From: Candidatus Adiutrix sp.
GTDB lineage: Bacteria; Desulfobacterota; Desulfarculia; Adiutricales; Adiutricaceae
NCBI GenBank assembly: GCA_031273445.1
Contig: JAISRV010000363.1
Location: forward strand, 1 to 15,059
Length of the DNA stretch: 15,059 nucleotides
Direction: 5' to 3'
The translations under genes were made by a program, and so were the position numbers. Position 1 is the first letter of the stretch, and each line of letters opens with the position of its first letter. The notes under the pieces were generated by a model, which saw only the letters and a program-made list of their open reading frames with translations, was not told the DNA's origin and did not search any database. Shown piece by piece: positions 12,335 through 15,059 of this stretch.

Positions 12335-13606
12335 TCAGGTCACTATGACTCCCACCCCGTCAGGGATGGCCGTAATTGAGCCCCGGTCGTGACCGATCAG
12401 GGCGTCGGCCGTCTCCAAAGCCGCGCGGAGATCCGGGGCCCACTTGAACTGGAATTCCTCGACCATTTGGCGGGGGGCCTCGGTAACCATGACGACTTGG
12501 TGCTTAAGTAAGATGCGGGCCAAAATCTGCGACTGCCACTGGTCTGGAACGGTTTGGCCCTTGTCCCTGGCCAAAAAGGCCTCCATCATGCGCCGGAGAT
12601 CTTTTTCAGCCTTGAACGTCTGGTAAAAACCTTCGGCGCCATGACCGTCCTCACAGCGGGCGGCCATTATGAGCACGCCTCCGGGCTTGAGGTTGGCCTC
12701 GGCGGCGGTCATGCCCTTGACGGCTTGATAGATGTTCTGATCCAAGGGATAGCCGCCGTTGGCGGCGACGACGATGTCCGCCGGCGTAGAGGGCACGCCG
12801 CACAAGCCGGAAAGAAAGTCCACCCCGGCCAGGTGGGCCTGATCGAAATGGCCGGCGAAGGCGGCGATGACCTTCTTGTCCGAATCCAAGACCACATTGA
12901 CGATAAAGGCCAGATTGACGGCTTTGGCGGCATGGATCATGTCGCGGTGGATGGGGTTGCCCTCGAGGATTCCGGTCCGGGATCTCTGGTGATCGATGAA
13001 AGCCGAGCAGTGGTTGTACATGACCCCGGCGCGGTCGGTCACCCCGGGAAAGACGCTTTTGCGGCCGCCGGAGAAGCCGGCGAAAAAATGAGGCTCAATG
13101 AAGCCCTCGGCGATGAGGAGGTCGGCCTCGACCGCCAGGCGGTTGACGCTAAAATCCCCTCCAGAGGGCAAAGTCCCAACCTTAACCATGTCGGAGGCGT
13201 CGCAGTCATGGATCTCCGTCCGGTGACCGGCCAGAGTCCCAGGCCCAAACTTGGCCTCCAGCTCGGCTTTGGTCGAACCGCGGTGGCTGCCGGTGGAAAT
13301 GAGCACAGTTATGGTCGCCTTGGGGTTAGCGCGGCGAATTTCTTCAACAACTGGCGGAAAAATAACCTTGGTCGGCACAGGGCGGGTATGATCGCTGGCC
13401 AGATAGACCACGTTGGGGCGGTCCTTGACCAATTCGGCCAAACGCGGAGAGCCTATGGGAGACTCCAAGGCCTGGAGCACGAGCTCGGATTCCGGAGCCC
13501 GGCGCCTGAAGCCGTGAACCTTGGAAAGGAGAACCGCCTGGAGGCGGGAGGATGGGATATCAAGCTTCAAATGACTCGTCCCATACGGAAAATCCACAAC
13601 CGTCAT
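12335..13606 (-). CDS. larA: LarA-type nickel-pincer 2-hydroxyacid racemase
   Basis: A 423-residue cytoplasmic enzyme with the full active-site set known from Lactiplantibacillus LarA at nearly the same numbering: D72 and R75 in SDHTRP, H108 (GSHRG), H173 (EPHFF), K183 (lysine that holds the pincer nucleotide), H199 (nickel ligand), Q294 and K297 (YQAVKG) and W357. LarA racemises lactate by hydride transfer; homologues act on other 2-hydroxy acids, so the exact substrate is open. Cofactor genes larB, larC and larE are absent from the window and must be elsewhere. It lies 105 bp after the biotin-carrier gene on the same strand, and a GAGGCGAGG stretch precedes the ATG. It is upstream of the TRAP promoter, so it is a separate or read-through unit. 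Confidence 0.93.
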   Translation of the reverse strand: MTVVDFPYGTSHLKLDIPSSRLQAVLLSKVHGFRRRAPESELVLQALESPIGSPRLAELVKDRPNVVYLASDHTRPVPTKVIFPPVVEEIRRANPKATITVLISTGSHRGSTKAELEAKFGPGTLAGHRTEIHDCDASDMVKVGTLPSGGDFSVNRLAVEADLLIAEGFIEPHFFAGFSGGRKSVFPGVTDRAGVMYNHCSAFIDHQRSRTGILEGNPIHRDMIHAAKAVNLAFIVNVVLDSDKKVIAAFAGHFDQAHLAGVDFLSGLCGVPSTPADIVVAANGGYPLDQNIYQAVKGMTAAEANLKPGGVLIMAARCEDGHGAEGFYQTFKAEKDLRRMMEAFLARDKGQTVPDQWQSQILARILLKHQVVMVTEAPRQMVEEFQFKWAPDLRAALETADALIGHDRGSITAIPDGVGVIVT

Positions 13607-13711
13607 GGCCTCGCCTCATATTTATAAATATTATGAAAAGGCCGTCTTCCGACGACTTCACGAGCCGCGGCGGCCCGGGAAAGGACCAGCGGCCAGGCCG
13701 CCCCGGCGGCG

Positions 13712-13924
13712 CTATTCTATTTCAGCCAGCTTGACGTCAGCCTCCACCGCGTCTTCCTCTTTGACGGTCAGGCATTTAACCACCCCGTCGCAAGGCGAGG
13801 CGACCGGCACTTCCATCTTCATGACTTCCATAATCATCAATTCGTCGTCCGCCTTGACCCTGTCGCCTTCCTTGACCAGTATTTTCCAGATATTTCCGCT
13901 CATCGGCGCGCTGACGTCAGCCAT
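13712..13924 (-). CDS. Stand-alone biotin carrier (biotin/lipoyl attachment) protein
   Basis: A 70-residue protein that is only a biotinyl domain: ADVSAPMSGNIWKI at the start, the EVMKME biotinylation motif (33-38, with K36 as the acceptor) and VEADVKLAEIE at the end. The start at 13924 is chosen over a longer frame to 14017 because a perfect GGAGGT lies 5 bases before it and the domain begins there. Such carriers serve biotin-dependent carboxylases, decarboxylases or transcarboxylases whose other subunits are encoded apart. No partner subunit is in this window. A lipoyl role is less likely because of the MKM motif. Confidence 0.88.
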   Translation of the reverse strand: MADVSAPMSGNIWKILVKEGDRVKADDELMIMEVMKMEVPVASPCDGVVKCLTVKEEDAVEADVKLAEIE

Positions 13925-13993
13925 CTTTACCTCCGAATCATTAACTTCATTGCCGGCGGCCGCCCAAGCCGGCCCATTATTGACAAAGGTTGC

Positions 13994-14024
13994 ATTATAT
14001 ATCAGAGAACGCATCATATATCAA
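13994..14024 (-). promoter_or_regulatory. Possible promoter of the biotin-carrier gene
   Basis: On the minus strand a perfect TATAAT (complement of 13994-13999) lies 70 bases before the gene. The best -35 is TTGATA (complement of 14019-14024) with a long 19-bp spacer, so the call is tentative. Confidence 0.35.
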
Positions 14025-14045
14025 GCCGTAATTTTATGCAACCGG

Positions 14046-14148
14046 CGGCGACCCCGCCGGCCAAAGCCGACAAACTCGCTCGCTGGGCAAAAATCACATT
14101 TTTTGCCCAGCTACGACCCCGCCGGCCAAGCCGAGCATTTACATTTAG
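14046..14148 (+). repeat. Structured dispersed repeat, copy 2
   Basis: It carries the CCGACAAACTCGCTCG block (14068-14083), hairpin B with its longest stem (GCTGGGCAAAAA/TTTTTGCCCAGC, 14082-14111, 12 bp) and the CGACCCCGCCGGCCAAGCCGA tail, but not hairpin A. In its place stands another copy of the tail (14048-14069), so the units appear to have been joined tail to head by recombination. Hairpin B is terminator-like in both directions. Confidence 0.8.
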
Positions 14149-14151
14149 AAT

Positions 14152-14279
14152 CGTCGCCCCCGGAGAGGGGCGACGGAGCGAAGCGACTGGCCCAAGAGGC
14201 CGACAAACTCGCTCGCTGGGCAAAAATCACATTTTTTGCCCAACTACGACCCCGCCGGCCAAGCCGAGCATTTACATTA
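14152..14279 (+). repeat. Structured dispersed repeat, copy 3 (full length)
   Basis: This is a full unit like copy 1: hairpin A (GTCGCCCC/GGGGCGAC, 14153-14174), CCGACAAACTCGCTCG, hairpin B (TGGGCAAAAA/TTTTTGCCCA, 14217-14242), the CGACCCCGCCGGCCAAGCCGA tail and an ACATT end. It follows copy 2 directly and lies 30 bp before the csrA promoter. Confidence 0.8.
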
Positions 14280-14308
14280 ATAGAATCGCCGTTTTCTTAA
14301 ACCTTGTG

Positions 14309-14337
14309 TTGAGAAATTTTTAAGTGTAATATATTAT
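14309..14337 (+). promoter_or_regulatory. csrA promoter
   Basis: TTGAGA (14309-14314), a 17-bp spacer and TATTAT (14332-14337) match the sigma70 consensus in 5 of 6 and 5 of 6 positions. Transcription would begin near 14344 and leave a leader of about 124 bases. The leader has a CGGCC-TTCA-GGCCG hairpin (14376-14389) and three GGA motifs (14367, 14408, 14465), the last touching the start codon; GGA is the core of CsrA sites, so self-repression is plausible. Confidence 0.6.
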
Positions 14338-14467
14338 CAGTTTGTCGTCAGATATTTAGGCGCTCAGGACGAATACGGCCTTCAGGCCGCGGCCGCCTCT
14401 TTTCTCCGGATAACGCCGAATCTGTCTGAAAACATTCCTGGCCGGTTATTGAGCGGCATGGTGCGGA

Positions 14468-14704
14468 TTGTTAATTCTTACCCGTAAAATAGGCGAAACC
14501 GTCGCCATAGGCGATGACGTCAAAGTGCAGGTAGTCGACGTAAAAGGGCGTCAGGTCCGCTTGGGCATAACCGCGCCCTCAGCTTTAGCCGTGCATCGGG
14601 AGGAAGTTTTTCAGCGCATACAGGAGCAGAACCGTCAATCCGTGGCGCCGGCGCCGGGCGATATTGACGCGGTCGCCGTCCTTTGGGGCAAAATCAAGCT
14701 ATGA
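14468..14704 (+). CDS. csrA: Carbon storage regulator CsrA, TTG start
   Basis: A 78-residue RNA-binding translational regulator. [20 protein letters not shown] is the typical first half, followed by VRLGITAP and the VHREEV motif whose Arg is the key RNA contact. The start must be TTG at 14468: an in-frame stop at 14450-14452 leaves no ATG or GTG. No good ribosome site is visible, and GGA directly precedes the TTG, which fits tight self-control. The stop TGA overlaps the ATG of fliW (ATGA), so the two are translationally coupled, as in the known CsrA-FliW flagellar switch. The C-terminal tail of about 20 residues is longer than in E. coli CsrA but usual in CsrA proteins paired with FliW. Confidence 0.96.
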   Translation: MLILTRKIGETVAIGDDVKVQVVDVKGRQVRLGITAPSALAVHREEVFQRIQEQNRQSVAPAPGDIDAVAVLWGKIKL

Positions 14705-15059
14705 TCAAGATAAACACCAAAAATTTCGGTGAAATGGAATTCTCGGAGGATTCCGTAGTCGCCGTTATTGGCGGCCTGATCGGCCTGGCTGGGCACGAGC
14801 ATTTCGTGATTATCCGCCATCAGGACGATACGCCTTTTTATTGGCTCCAATGTATTGACGATCCGGAGCTGGCCCTAGTCATGGTCAACCCCCACCTTTT
14901 CAAGCCCGACTACGATCCGCCGATGCCTTTAAGCGTCAATCAGGAGTTGGATGTCCAGGCTTCCGGCGAACTTTCGGTTTTCGTCATCGTCACCATACCG
15001 GCCGGCAATCCCCGCGCCATGACCGCTAACCTCCTGGGGCCGGTGATCGTCAACCCTCG
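14701..15059 (+). CDS. fliW: Flagellar assembly factor FliW (partial)
   Basis: The first 119 residues are present; the end lies beyond the right edge (family length about 150). Family features in order are [49 protein letters not shown] (a FliW hallmark), [10 protein letters not shown] and [13 protein letters not shown]. FliW binds CsrA and blocks its action; when flagellin is secreted FliW is freed and lifts repression of flagellin synthesis. It implies that the organism makes flagella. The ATG overlaps the csrA stop by four bases. Confidence 0.96.
   Translation, partial: MIKINTKNFGEMEFSEDSVVAVIGGLIGLAGHEHFVIIRHQDDTPFYWLQCIDDPELALVMVNPHLFKPDYDPPMPLSVNQELDVQASGELSVFVIVTIPAGNPRAMTANLLGPVIVNP

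Larger units (their letters stand above)
13925..14467. other. Divergent intergenic region with repeat copies 2 and 3
   Basis: This 543-bp gap lies between the minus-strand biotin-carrier gene and plus-strand csrA. It holds a weak minus-strand promoter (13994-14024), two copies of the structured repeat (14046-14279), the csrA promoter (14309-14337) and the csrA leader. No gene was found in it; the open frames crossing it run through the repeats. Confidence 0.65.

Noticed and set aside
12554..13627. 357-codon plus-strand open frame opposite larA
   Set aside because: Antisense to a gene with a complete LarA active site; His/Gly/Asp-rich composition without known motifs.
14046..14280. Possible CRISPR-like array from the two adjacent repeat copies
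   Set aside because: Units are over 100 bp with internal hairpins, differ in structure, lack regular spacers and have no cas genes nearby.
13605..14300. 231-codon plus-strand open frame across the biotin-carrier gene and the repeats
   Set aside because: It runs antisense through the biotin-carrier gene and through two copies of a non-coding repeat, which creates an internal protein repeat by chance.

Overview
The window looks like part of a bacterial chromosome from a Gram-negative, strictly anaerobic-type metabolism. Corrinoid methyltransferases, nickel-pincer racemase homologues, a TRAP uptake system and a csrA-fliW pair occur together in high-GC DNA with mostly good Shine-Dalgarno sites. 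This combination fits Desulfobacterota (former Deltaproteobacteria) best, but that is an inference from gene content; there is no rRNA or marker gene to prove it. No tRNA, rRNA, CRISPR array, transposase or phage gene was seen.

Layout. The left edge holds the first 19 codons of a minus-strand gene with a 'PGQVLA' N-terminal motif and a convincing extended -10 promoter. A divergent intergenic region carries one copy of a roughly 125-bp structured repeat, followed by two small plus-strand genes (a five-CxxC-type zinc-ribbon protein and a two-helix membrane protein). From 1024 to about 13924 every gene is on the minus strand. Read in the direction of transcription these are: a 70-residue biotin carrier domain, a canonical LarA-type racemase, then, from a good sigma70-like promoter at 12048-12075 overlapped by a perfect palindrome, dctP-dctQ-dctM (TRAP transporter), a FadR-type GntR regulator, an MtaA-like zinc methyltransferase, a second URO-D family protein, a divergent LarA-like protein, a URO-D/corrinoid-domain fusion and a glycerate 2-kinase. 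Two more copies of the structured repeat follow at 14046-14280, then plus-strand csrA (TTG start) overlapping fliW, which runs off the right edge.

How it may work. The nine genes from dctP to the glycerate kinase are closely spaced (1, 9 and 19 bp gaps at several junctions) and look like one transcription unit under the GntR protein encoded in its middle. Families predict: uptake of an organic (hydroxy-)acid by TRAP; corrinoid-dependent methyl transfer by the fusion protein plus two URO-D partners; stereochemical or redox rearrangement at a hydroxy-acid carbon by the LarA homologues; and phosphorylation of glycerate into lower glycolysis. A coherent, untested reading is catabolism of an O-methylated (or otherwise methylated) hydroxy/sugar acid down to glycerate. 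Neither the substrate nor the methyl acceptor can be read from the sequence, and no corrinoid activase, tetrahydrofolate methyltransferase or LarB/C/E cofactor genes are in the window.

Non-coding structure is unusually rich: a repeat family with two hairpins and compensatory changes, a long structured leader before dctP, stacked hairpins between dctP and dctQ, a 72-bp-period direct repeat between dctQ and dctM, and a diverged tandem duplication of the 3' end of the gntR gene.
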